Shown: in pieces, positions 1-5,896 of the stretch | Position numbering within the stretch: position 1 is the stretch's first letter | Layout: each line of letters begins with the position of its first letter | From: an uncultured Bacteroidales bacterium | Lineage (GTDB): Bacteria; Bacteroidota; Bacteroidia; Bacteroidales; Paludibacteraceae | Length of the DNA: 6,016 bases | Assembly (NCBI GenBank): GCA_946619625.1 | Contig: CAMOMF010000136.1 | Coordinates: forward strand, 1 to 6,016 | Reading direction: 5' to 3' | The notes under the pieces: model-generated | What the model was told of the DNA's origin: nothing | Seen by the model: the letters and a program-made list of their open reading frames with translations, nothing else | Database searches by the model: none | Program-made: the position numbers and the translations under genes

Positions 1-737
1 AAATAGGGATAAAAGATGTCATTGACATACTATTAGTGGCGGGAATGCTATATTGGGTATTCAAGTTACTAAAGCGCTCGGGAGCGGTGAACCTGTTCTG
101 GGGCATACTGATGATCCTGGTCATCTGGTTCTTTGTCAGTTTTGTGTTCGACCTGGAGTTGACGGGTGCGATATTCAACTACTTCATCTCAATTGGAGCC
201 ATAGCGCTGGTGGTTATTTTTCAGGAGGAGTTGCGCAACATCATCTACCGCTTCGGCTCACAATTGACTTTCAGCAAATGGCGCAGGACACGCAAGGACG
301 TGAAAGACGAAGAGATGCGCCAGCGCATTATCACGGCGTGCCACCACCTGTCGCGCAGCAAAACGGGTGCACTGATAGTGCTACAGGGTACGAACAACCT
401 GCGCGAGTTTGAGGACACAGGCGAAATGATTAATGCAGACGTGTCTTCGCGCCTGATAGAAAACATTTTCTTCAAGAACACGCCTCTGCATGACGGTGCC
501 GTTATTATCGCAGACAACAAGATTGTAGCCGCAGCGTGCATTTTGCCGGTATCGAAGGACACCGACATACCCACTCATTACGGTCTGCGTCACCGCGCCG
601 CCTTGGGTATCACGGAGAAAACTGATGCCATGGCGATAATCGTATCCGAAGAAACGGGCAAAATATCCGTTGCCAAAGGTTCCACCTTGAAAGAGGTGCC
701 TATAGAGCACCTGTTTGAGCCAACACATGCGCAGTGA
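1..737 (+). CDS. cdaA: Diadenylate cyclase CdaA/DacA type, 5' end outside the window
   Basis: This membrane enzyme joins two ATP molecules into the second messenger c-di-AMP. The frame is already open at base 3 and encodes IGIKDVIDILLVAGMLYW, which matches the usual CdaA N-terminus, so the real start lies upstream; the GTG at 36 is an internal valine codon, not the start. Three hydrophobic helices come first (about bases 20-80, 90-160 and 165-225), followed by the conserved FQEELR and then the cytoplasmic DisA_N catalytic domain. Both signature motifs are intact: DGA at 492-500 (in LHDGAVII) and RHR at 588-596 (in YGLRHRAALG). About 244 residues are visible. The family usually has about 250-280, so only a few residues are missing. 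The C-terminal tail is short and lacks the coiled coil of some homologues. It should be an active cyclase. The family call is firm; the promoter is not in view. Confidence 0.95.
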   Translation, partial: IGIKDVIDILLVAGMLYWVFKLLKRSGAVNLFWGILMILVIWFFVSFVFDLELTGAIFNYFISIGAIALVVIFQEELRNIIYRFGSQLTFSKWRRTRKDVKDEEMRQRIITACHHLSRSKTGALIVLQGTNNLREFEDTGEMINADVSSRLIENIFFKNTPLHDGAVIIADNKIVAAACILPVSKDTDIPTHYGLRHRAALGITEKTDAMAIIVSEETGKISVAKGSTLKEVPIEHLFEPTHAQ

Positions 738-927
738 ATCCCCCATTTCTAACGGCAGCCATAACAGGTGTCAGGGAGGCGGAGTCCATAGAATGGAGGT
801 GAGGAGCGGGGTTACAAGGAGAGGTATCTACTGCGGTGGCGAAAGACCGGGATTGTTCAGGAAAAGAGCGAAAATAGAGTGGAAAACAAGAAAAATCTAT
901 CGAAAAGTGCATTTTTAGGGCAAAAAA
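738..927. other. Intergenic stretch with no recognisable gene
   Basis: No open frame here has a composition or motif that I can defend as a protein. The small 13-base hairpin TCCAT-AGA-ATGGA at 785-797 has no following T tract, so it is not an intrinsic terminator. I see no clear terminator for the upstream cyclase gene. The last 60 bases are A-rich and lead into the promoter of the RNA unit downstream. Confidence 0.5.
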
Positions 928-959
928 TTTGGTCATGTCAAAAAAAAGCAGTACCTTTG
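928..959 (+). promoter_or_regulatory. Bacteroidota sigma-ABfr type promoter for the tRNA-like RNA unit
   Basis: A TTTG -33 element lies at 928-931 and a perfect TAnnTTTG -7 element (TACCTTTG) at 952-959. The 20-bp spacing fits the published Bacteroides consensus. Transcription should start about 5-8 bases downstream, near 964-967, at the left arm of a small perfect hairpin. The next features are a tRNA-like sequence and an intrinsic terminator, so the promoter appears dedicated to that short RNA. No protein gene follows on this strand. Confidence 0.85.
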
Positions 960-965
960 CAGTCG

Positions 966-982
966 CTTTCCAGATAGGAAAG
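966..982 (+). other. Perfect 6-bp hairpin at the predicted 5' end of the RNA
   Basis: CTTTCC (966-971) and GGAAAG (977-982) pair perfectly around an AGATA loop. The structure sits at or within a few bases of the start site predicted from the promoter and ends 6 bases before the tRNA-like body. If transcribed, it would form a 5'-terminal stem. It could protect the RNA, guide 5' processing, or be incidental. Confidence 0.6.
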
Positions 983-988
983 AAGTAT

Positions 989-1060
989 CGCGGAGTAGAG
1001 CAGTGGTAGACCATCGGGGTAATAAACTGATTGTCGTTGGCTTGATCCCTTCCTCCGCCA
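989..1060 (+). ncRNA. tRNA-fMet-like sequence with disrupted arms: pseudo-tRNA or tRNA-derived small RNA
   Basis: The sequence lays out on a cloverleaf with initiator tRNA features. Acceptor GCGGAG (990-995) pairs with CTCCGC (1053-1058), while C989 and C1059 stay unpaired like the C1/A72 of tRNA-fMet. The D loop keeps GTGGTA (1003-1008). The anticodon stem is TCGGG/ACTGA with loop GTAATAA (1019-1025), the variable loop ends in GTC, and A1060 sits at the discriminator position. Against E. coli tRNA-fMet recalled from memory, the acceptor, D loop, 5' anticodon stem and GTCGT-GG segments match. The damage is specific. The D stem GAGC/GACC has two mismatches, G31 of the anticodon stem faces A, and the anticodon reads AAT instead of CAT. 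The T stem GTTGG/CCTTC has two mismatches, and the T loop CTTGATC lacks TTC. CCA is not encoded (CAC follows). It probably does not serve as a normal tRNA. A decayed gene copy is the simplest reading and a repurposed RNA the alternative. Confidence 0.65.
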
Positions 1061-1064
1061 CACA

Positions 1065-1098
1065 GAAAAAGAGTCGCTCATAGGCGGCTCTTTTTTTT
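1065..1098. terminator. Intrinsic terminator, able to work on both strands
   Basis: GAGTCGC (1071-1077) and GCGGCTC (1084-1090) form a 7-bp stem with one G-U pair around a 6-base loop, followed by eight Ts at 1091-1098. This ends the RNA unit that starts near 965. On the opposite strand the same stem is followed by five Ts (the A run at 1066-1070), so it can also stop the leftward cytochrome operon arriving from 1224. The two transcription units converge here. Confidence 0.9.
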
Positions 1099-1223
1099 GT
1101 GTGTGAGTTATGAGAATTATGCAGGGCAGCGAACAAGATAAAACTCGCACGTTTACGATCGTTCGGAGCGAAGCGTAGATAAGACATCAAAATAACGTAT
1201 TTTTTAGAAGTGCCCTTACCGTT
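1099..1223. other. Convergent intergenic stretch
   Basis: No gene is seen between the bidirectional terminator and the stop codon of ccsA. The part at 1143-1170 (CTCGCA, then ACGATCG, then a GGAGCG segment) resembles the 34-bp repeat found at 2070 and 5850, but the match is loose. Confidence 0.4.
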
Positions 1224-2006
1224 TTACCTGGTGGAGCCGTAGGTATGTACGGAGTTGTTTTTGGCTGCTGGGAGGTAGTTAATGCCCCACCAACACATTT
1301 GCAGCATGCAGAAAGCGATGAGCAGAACGGCAATGGCGGAACGGGTGTTCAGCGGTTTCCACCGGCGGAAATGCAGGTACACCAAGTATGCGAACCAAGT
1401 GGCGGCAGCCCAAGTTTCCTTAGGGTCCCATGTCCAATAATGCCCCCACGCCTCTTTCGCCCACAAGGCACCGAACAGCATGCCGAAGGTAAGGAACGCG
1501 ATGCCCAGCGCGACAAGTTGGTCGATTTGCGGCAGAAAGGTTTCTTTTTTCTTGGCAAAGAGGGCATATAGTGCCATCAAAGTCGCCGCTGCAAGCAGTG
1601 CGTAGGCGAACATATAAACGATAACATGCGGTGCGAACCACGGGGACTGCAGGGCGGGCATGAGTGCCTTGGTGTGTATTTCCGGCTTGAAAATATTGAT
1701 ACAGATAAACACCAGTGCCATGAGTGTAGAGAAGGACAGAATCCATGGATATTTCCAGCGCAGATAAACAAAGAAACCGATGGTTGCCAAAAAGAAGGAG
1801 TACCACAGCCGCGTCTCACCCAGTGTACGCATAGGCGGCCGCTGCAGGCACACCCACATCGTAACAATAAAAGCGAGGAAAACCAACAGGCCGGCTCCGT
1901 ACAGGCATAGTGCCACTTTGCGCAGGCGCACCCACGCACAAACAGCGCCTGCAATCCACAAGAGCAGGGCGGAAACGGCAAAATAGAGAAAATAGTTCCA
2001 AGGCAT
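1224..2006 (-). CDS. ccsA: CcsA/ResC-like heme exporter subunit of System II cytochrome c maturation
   Basis: With its ResB-like partner, this polytopic membrane protein is expected to move heme across the inner membrane and ligate it to CxxCH motifs of exported apocytochromes. The protein is 260 residues with about 8 hydrophobic segments. The signature tryptophan-rich motif WGHYWTWDPKETW is at residues 187-199. It is flanked by the two expected periplasmic heme-ligand histidines, H127 (in FAPHVIVY) and H254 (in NNSVHTYG). The start at 2006 (MPWNYFLYF) is chosen because the frame stays open upstream only through the heptad repeat, giving QLSTFN-like low-complexity peptide that no family member carries. 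Length from this start fits stand-alone CcsA. It is the last gene of the leftward operon, 193 bases behind resB, with the bidirectional terminator about 125 bases beyond its stop. No clear Shine-Dalgarno sequence is present. Confidence 0.92.
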   Translation of the reverse strand: MPWNYFLYFAVSALLLWIAGAVCAWVRLRKVALCLYGAGLLVFLAFIVTMWVCLQRPPMRTLGETRLWYSFFLATIGFFVYLRWKYPWILSFSTLMALVFICINIFKPEIHTKALMPALQSPWFAPHVIVYMFAYALLAAATLMALYALFAKKKETFLPQIDQLVALGIAFLTFGMLFGALWAKEAWGHYWTWDPKETWAAATWFAYLVYLHFRRWKPLNTRSAIAVLLIAFCMLQMCWWGINYLPAAKNNSVHTYGSTR

Positions 2007-2017
2007 GAGGGGGAAAT

Positions 2018-2168
2018 AGTTGATAGTTGATAGTTGATAGTTGAAAGAAGTTGATAGTTGAAAGTTCTTTACTCGCAAGGCTCGTACGATCGGCAGAGCC
2101 GTGGATAGTTGAAAGAAGTTGAAAGTTGAAAGTTGAAAGAAGTGGAAAGTTGAAAGAAGTGGATAGTT
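2018..2168. repeat. Interrupted tandem array of AGTTGAT/AGTTGAA heptads
   Basis: On the + strand AGTTGAT begins at 2018, 2025 and 2032, AGTTGAA at 2039, then after AGA come AGTTGAT at 2049 and AGTTGAA at 2056. After a 34-bp unrelated repeat (2070-2103) the array resumes to 2168 with GTTGAAA, GTGGAAA and GTGGATA variants spaced by AGA. The array fills most of the gap between the resB-like stop and the ccsA start. Near-inverted sequence CTTTCAAGTTTCAAC at 2196-2210 could pair with GTTGAAAGTTGAAAG in the array (14 of 15), including across the end of the resB frame. The period is 7, so it shifts reading frame every unit. Arrays of this type are known between genes in Bacteroidales; a function is not established. 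Confidence 0.85.
2070..2103. repeat. 34-bp dispersed repeat, copy 1 (truncated, inside the heptad array)
   Basis: These 34 bases are identical to 5850-5883. GGCTC (2080-2084) and GAGCC (2096-2100) form a stem around a GTACGATCGGCA loop. The outer CTCGCA arm at 2072-2077 has lost its partner: the other copy continues into TGCGAG, whereas here the sequence turns back into GATAGTTG heptads. It therefore looks like a partial element inserted into, or recombined with, the heptad array. Confidence 0.85.
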
Positions 2169-2199
2169 CATGCGTTGCGATGAGGAAAATGCATTTCTT

Positions 2200-2985
2200 T
2201 CAAGTTTCAACTTTTTTTATCAGAAGGGACCAGAGGGCGCCAAAGAGGAGCATGTAGATGCCGGTATAAACGGCCGGGAGCCATGGGTCGCGCACAATCT
2301 GCAGGATACTGTACTCGCTGGCAGGTCCGGCTGCCTCATCGTAGCCGAACTGGTAGATATTGTAGCCCTTCAGGTTGGCGGGGCGGTTGACATCCACCGT
2401 GGCAGTGAGTACCTGCCGGTCGTTGGTAAGAAAACGCAGGTCGGAGGCAAAACGTTTGGGCGAACCGTCTTCGTAGGTCTCCATGATGAAACGTTTGAGT
2501 TCAACGGCAAAAGGCAGCGGCACTTCATCACCCGATTCGTTGTAGGCGACTTGCTGCAGTTGTCCGGTGGTGACCATCATCCGGAGTTGTTGAATGTCGG
2601 CACTGCCCAATGTCGCCGCAACGATGGCGAGGAAGAGTCCGGCATGATTGAGGAGGAAAGGCACATCGGTCCGCCACAGGAACCGCCTGCGGACAATGAT
2701 TTTGCGGATACGGTCGGTGATGGTGATTCCCAATACAATAACCATGAGAATATAGGCGAGCCAGAAAGGCCAGAAGGAGAGCATGTCGTGAAACCAATGC
2801 CCGCCCCTCTCCTGCCGTACCAGCCCCATCACGACGGTGATGATGACCACGTAGGCAATGACCGGCACAGCCGCCTTGTAAGTACGCAGTACCCGAAAAG
2901 CGGCGAACCGCTCTCCGAGTACGTACAATAATGCAATGACTGCTAACAGCAGAAACAATGCCAAAATGTTATGTTGTAGCAGCAT
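2200..2985 (-). CDS. resB: Short ResB/Ccs1-like subunit of System II cytochrome c maturation
   Basis: This is the expected partner of CcsA in heme delivery and apocytochrome handling at the outer face of the inner membrane. The protein has 261 residues. Hydrophobic segments lie at about 6-24, 38-56, 71-90 and 100-117, followed by a periplasmic domain (about 118-232) and a last helix at about 236-256. Family marks are the NHAGLFLAIVAATLG helix with H104, a likely heme ligand, and VNRPANLKGYNIYQFGYD at 189-206, a ResB-type strand motif. It is clearly shorter than the 400-600 residues of many ResB proteins. The ATG at 2985 is chosen because it lies 10 bases after the preceding stop, has AAGG about 9 bases upstream, and starts at the first helix. 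An alternative start at 3018 would overlap the upstream gene. The final residues KKVET and the stop fall in sequence resembling the neighbouring heptad repeat, so the C-terminus may have been shaped by it. Confidence 0.87.
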   Translation of the reverse strand: MLLQHNILALFLLLAVIALLYVLGERFAAFRVLRTYKAAVPVIAYVVIITVVMGLVRQERGGHWFHDMLSFWPFWLAYILMVIVLGITITDRIRKIIVRRRFLWRTDVPFLLNHAGLFLAIVAATLGSADIQQLRMMVTTGQLQQVAYNESGDEVPLPFAVELKRFIMETYEDGSPKRFASDLRFLTNDRQVLTATVDVNRPANLKGYNIYQFGYDEAAGPASEYSILQIVRDPWLPAVYTGIYMLLFGALWSLLIKKVET

Positions 2986-2995
2986 AGTAGTTACC

Positions 2996-4630
2996 TTAAA
3001 TTGCGTTGATGAAGGCAACGACAGCGTCGCGGTCGGTTTTCTTCAACTTGTAGAACTGCTGCGTGGGATAGTAGGCGTCACTCTCCCGACTGTAGCCGTG
3101 CCACATGATTGCCTCGATGACGTTGCGAGCGCGGGTGTCGTGCAGACGGGCTTCGTGCTCGTCACCGGTGGCTTTCTGGTGCAGACCTCGCCCCCAGAGC
3201 GGGGTGGTACGGCACCAACCGGTACGGATGTCGTTCGGCATACATAGCTTGTGCTGTACCATGTCGGTGTAGGGCCAGATGACCTGGTTCGGATAACGGG
3301 GCATGTCGTCCACTCCGGTGAAGAAAAAGTTCGGGTCGCGGAGTTGGTCCTGTCCGGTGGTCCAGGACGGACGGTGACAGTAGGCACATCCGAGTTGGGT
3401 GAACAACTCCTTGCCGCGGAGCACCTGCTTGTCGGTGACGTTACGCGCAGCGGGAACAGCCAGACCGCGGTGCCAGGTCATCACCTGGGTATATTCGGCG
3501 TCGGACATTTCTGCCGGCAGTTCCTTGCTGGTCAGGTAGTTGTAGATGTTTGCCTGCATGTCGTCGGTCCACCAGTCGGCATGCTCGTGATTAGGATCCA
3601 CTTGTGCGATATACTCGGCAAAGCCCGCCTGTACCTCGGGGTCCTTGGAGGCGTACTCGGCATAGATGGTGCCGTTGAGGTCCAGGTAGTGGTAACGACG
3701 GTCGGAACGGGTGACGTTGGTGATGTTCCAGATAGCGTTGGCACCGGCAGCGTCGAGGATTGGTCCGCGCGTGAGGGCGTAGGTGAAACGCTTGGGTCCC
3801 CACTGCGGGTCATTTTTGTAGTAACCTGATGTCTGGAAAGAACCGTTGTAGAAAGCGGGGTTGAGACCGTTGTGGAGTTTGCCGTCCGCCGCCTCTTGCG
3901 CATACTGGGCGAGGATATCCTCATCGGTGATGGCGTCGAGCAAGCCGGTACCATACACACCGATGGTGTTCTCCAACAGCACATCGTAGGACTCGCTTGC
4001 AAGGAGTCCGTCGGGGTCGCGGTAACCCTGGTTATAGACATAGACCGCCTCTTTGGGCATGGTGACTTTGGGATACACGAGTTCGTAGGTCTCGCCATCC
4101 TCGAAATGGTTGCCATGCTCGTCGGTAGCGACAATCCACTCCATGTGAATCATAGACGGGTCGAGTGGTGCCTTGAAAGGCGCTGCGCCGAACAGTTGGG
4201 GCATACCAGCCAGCCATGGCACGTAGGCGTTGGTGGCGGGGTTGTACACAACCAGCAGCGTACCATTGCCGATATTGGCGGCATCGTAGTTGGTTTCGCC
4301 CACCAGACTCTCGCCGTGCGAATAGGCGGGGTGACAATGGATACAAGAGGCGCGCACATAGACGGGTCCCAAGCCGTGCTGACGGCCACTGTGTGCGGTG
4401 ATATAGGGCTTTTCGCCTATTTGGTCGCCCTGCGAGAACGCCACTCCCATGCCGGCATTGGTAGTGGCAGGAGTGGGCTGGCGGAAACACATGGAAGTGA
4501 TATTGGTGGTTGTGCCCAATTTGCCGCCGGTGTAGTACCAATCCGGTACTTCGGTTTCCACATCAGGCCGGTTGCAAGCCACGAAAGCCAGTGCCGCCAG
4601 TGCGAGAAAGAAATAATGTGAATGTTTCAT
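2996..4630 (-). CDS. Di-heme oxidoreductase lipoprotein, DUF1111/DHOR (putative peroxidase) family
   Basis: This is a predicted exported c-type di-heme redox protein of 544 residues. The N-terminus MKHSHYFFLALAALAFVAC is a lipoprotein signal with C19 as the lipidation site. Two heme-attachment motifs are present: CIHCH at 96-100 and CAYCH at 415-419. The C-terminal half reads like the DHOR family: LRGKELFTQLGCAYCH, WPYTDMVQHKLCMP (452-465), TTPLWGRGL (475-483), LHDTRARNVIEAIMWHG (496-512) and a final DRDAVVAFINAI. The region between the hemes (about 130-390) is acidic and aromatic and gave no other motif. It lies 19 bases after the imelysin stop, so the two are almost certainly co-transcribed. 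Imelysin-DHOR pairs are known in iron-related loci, so roles in iron redox chemistry or peroxide reduction are plausible, but substrate and electron donor are unknown. Downstream resB and ccsA would mature its hemes. Confidence 0.9.
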   Translation of the reverse strand: MKHSHYFFLALAALAFVACNRPDVETEVPDWYYTGGKLGTTTNITSMCFRQPTPATTNAGMGVAFSQGDQIGEKPYITAHSGRQHGLGPVYVRASCIHCHPAYSHGESLVGETNYDAANIGNGTLLVVYNPATNAYVPWLAGMPQLFGAAPFKAPLDPSMIHMEWIVATDEHGNHFEDGETYELVYPKVTMPKEAVYVYNQGYRDPDGLLASESYDVLLENTIGVYGTGLLDAITDEDILAQYAQEAADGKLHNGLNPAFYNGSFQTSGYYKNDPQWGPKRFTYALTRGPILDAAGANAIWNITNVTRSDRRYHYLDLNGTIYAEYASKDPEVQAGFAEYIAQVDPNHEHADWWTDDMQANIYNYLTSKELPAEMSDAEYTQVMTWHRGLAVPAARNVTDKQVLRGKELFTQLGCAYCHRPSWTTGQDQLRDPNFFFTGVDDMPRYPNQVIWPYTDMVQHKLCMPNDIRTGWCRTTPLWGRGLHQKATGDEHEARLHDTRARNVIEAIMWHGYSRESDAYYPTQQFYKLKKTDRDAVVAFINAI

Positions 4631-4649
4631 AAGTAATTCTATTTTTTGG

Positions 4650-5789
4650 TTATTTTGCCAACAAAGGCAACACTTCGTCGTCGAGAATTTCCTCCAACTG
4701 ACTCACTTTGTCGATGGCTGCTTTGACGTCGGTATTGTTCTGTGCCCGGAGTTCGAAGTCCCGGATTTTCTCGATGAGGGTGATTGCCTCTTCGATGGTA
4801 GCGATTACCTTGCTGTTGAGTTCGGCGTCCTTGGTTTTTACATAGTCTGCGATGCAGTCATTGCCGAGCACGGCTCCGCAATAGGCGTGACGGATAGAGA
4901 TGATGTTATCCACAAAGTCGGTAGTAGAGGTACGGCTGTACGGTGACTCAAGGTACTCGCTGTCTCCGCCGTTGTCGCTGCCACGGTAGGGGTTGCCGAG
5001 TTTGAGGTCAGCCACCTCGCCTGCGATATCGACACATCCGGCGATGATCTGTTCAGCCACCGCCTGGTAGGTCTTCCACTGTGGGTGCGAAGCGTTGATG
5101 AAATACTCGCCGTAGTTCTCGCCATAAGACATGGACTCGCCCTCTTCGTCGGTAATCATCGCCTCTTTGACAGTGTTGACTTCGCCCGCCCAGCAGTCCT
5201 CGAGGAGGATGGCCTGCTGCACGAGGTCCTCAACGATACCTACGAGGTAGATTGCCTCCGCCTTGGTGAGGTTGCAGGCGTGTGGTTGTCCCTCAGAGAA
5301 GATGAGGTATTCGGCAGCGTGGAACCCCTTGAGTGCATAACCCAGTTTGTCGCCCACGTAGGCACCGCCCTCTTCTTCGATTTGCTTCATCTGGCTCTCG
5401 TTGGCAAGAAGAGCGTTCATGGCGTTGTAGTCGAGCGGCCAACTGTCGATGTGCGGGTCGATATTATGTTTCTCAGCAGGTCCGAACAGGAAGGCTTCAC
5501 TCTGTTCCCAGTAATGACGCATGGCGCGCCAGTCGGTACCGGCTTTCTGCATAAGAGCGGTGTAGTCCGAGCCTGCCTCAACGGCCTCTTTGATTCCCAC
5601 AACGTCCTCATACAGATTCAAGCCCTCGGTTGCCATGAAACTGTAGGTGGCAACCACCGTGTTGTGCACGTAAGGCGGAACGACTTTTTTGAGTGCCGCC
5701 TCTTTGTCAGACAATTTCACATTTGCATCGCCGCATGCTGACAGCAGCAGTGCTGCAGCAGCGCAGAAAACATAAATTAGTTTTTTCAT
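4650..5789 (-). CDS. Imelysin family lipoprotein (peptidase M75/IrpA-like, iron-associated)
   Basis: The protein has 379 residues. MKKLIYVFCAAAALLLSAC is a typical lipoprotein signal with C19 lipidated, so it should be anchored in a cell-envelope membrane. The mature part is helical and carries the imelysin pattern: WRAMRHYWEQSEAFLFGP at about 87-104, then DPHIDSWPLD (111-120), then the GxHxxE motif GFHAAE at 155-160 (H157, E160). In this family GxHxxE is thought to bind metal rather than to act as a proven protease site; relatives are iron-regulated and linked to iron uptake. The start at 5789 is the only one giving the signal peptide. The leader AAAATAAATAAAACCG is A-rich without Shine-Dalgarno, as is common in Bacteroidota. 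It is the first complete gene of the leftward operon, with the palindromic repeat element about 35 bases upstream. No convincing promoter was seen between that element and the start. Confidence 0.93.
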   Translation of the reverse strand: MKKLIYVFCAAAALLLSACGDANVKLSDKEAALKKVVPPYVHNTVVATYSFMATEGLNLYEDVVGIKEAVEAGSDYTALMQKAGTDWRAMRHYWEQSEAFLFGPAEKHNIDPHIDSWPLDYNAMNALLANESQMKQIEEEGGAYVGDKLGYALKGFHAAEYLIFSEGQPHACNLTKAEAIYLVGIVEDLVQQAILLEDCWAGEVNTVKEAMITDEEGESMSYGENYGEYFINASHPQWKTYQAVAEQIIAGCVDIAGEVADLKLGNPYRGSDNGGDSEYLESPYSRTSTTDFVDNIISIRHAYCGAVLGNDCIADYVKTKDAELNSKVIATIEEAITLIEKIRDFELRAQNNTDVKAAIDKVSQLEEILDDEVLPLLAK

Positions 5790-5824
5790 CGGTTTTATTT
5801 ATTTTAATAGTTGATCTTCTATCG

Positions 5825-5852
5825 GTAGAGCCATAGCGCGCTATGGCTCTAC
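5825..5852. repeat. 28-bp perfect palindrome, left part of a REP/BIME-like element
   Basis: GTAGAGCCATAGCG (5825-5838) is followed directly by its exact reverse complement (5839-5852) with no spacer. In RNA it would form a very stable hairpin. There is no T tract on either side, so it is not a standard intrinsic terminator, although it could slow polymerase or block exonucleases. It abuts the second hairpin at 5852-5887 and lies between the upstream unidentified gene and the imelysin gene. Confidence 0.9.
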
Positions 5853-5887
5853 TCGCAAGGCTCGTACGATCGGCAGAGCCGTGCGAG
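5850..5887. repeat. 34-bp dispersed repeat, copy 2, in a complete hairpin
   Basis: Bases 5850-5883 match 2070-2103 exactly. Here the element is complete. CTCGCA (5852-5857) pairs with TGCGAG (5882-5887), and inside that GGCTC (5859-5863) pairs with GAGCC (5876-5880) around a 12-base loop. The GGCTCT of the adjoining palindrome (5845-5850) could instead pair with AGAGCC at 5875-5880, so the two hairpins may compete. Both copies of the repeat are preceded by AGTTGA-type sequence (5809-5814 and the array before 2070). Confidence 0.87.
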
Positions 5888-5896
5888 ATTCCGAGA

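Noticed and set aside
36..38. GTG at 36 as the start of the diadenylate cyclase
   Set aside because: The frame is open to the window edge and the residues before it (IGIKDVIDILL) match the conserved CdaA N-terminus, so the gene starts outside the window.
785..797. Terminator of the cyclase gene
   Set aside because: The 5-bp hairpin has no following T tract.
715..918. Small protein gene overlapping the end of cdaA
   Set aside because: The frame is basic, low in hydrophobic residues and overlaps cdaA, with no start signal or recognisable motif.
933..1190. Small minus-strand protein gene across the RNA unit
   Set aside because: It runs through the promoter, tRNA-like sequence and terminator and looks like a chance frame.
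2018..2168. CRISPR array
   Set aside because: The units are 7 bases with no unique spacers of constant length and no cas genes nearby.
2007..2210. Upstream extension of the ccsA reading frame giving 68 more residues
   Set aside because: The extra peptide is a translation of the heptad array and the 34-bp repeat, overlaps the end of the resB-like gene, and has no counterpart in CcsA proteins.
2170..2931. Long plus-strand open frame opposite the resB-like gene
   Set aside because: It mirrors the coding strand of a well-supported membrane protein and has no family features. The same applies to plus-strand frames at 3251-3829, 3872-4621 and 5085-5741.
2986..3018. Earlier start for the resB-like gene overlapping the DHOR gene
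   Set aside because: The added 11 residues are polar and unlike the family; the ATG at 2985 has an AAGG upstream and begins at the first membrane helix.
5825..5852. Intrinsic terminator between the unidentified gene and imelysin
   Set aside because: The palindrome is strong but has no T tract on either strand. It is better described as a repeat element, though an effect on transcription remains possible.
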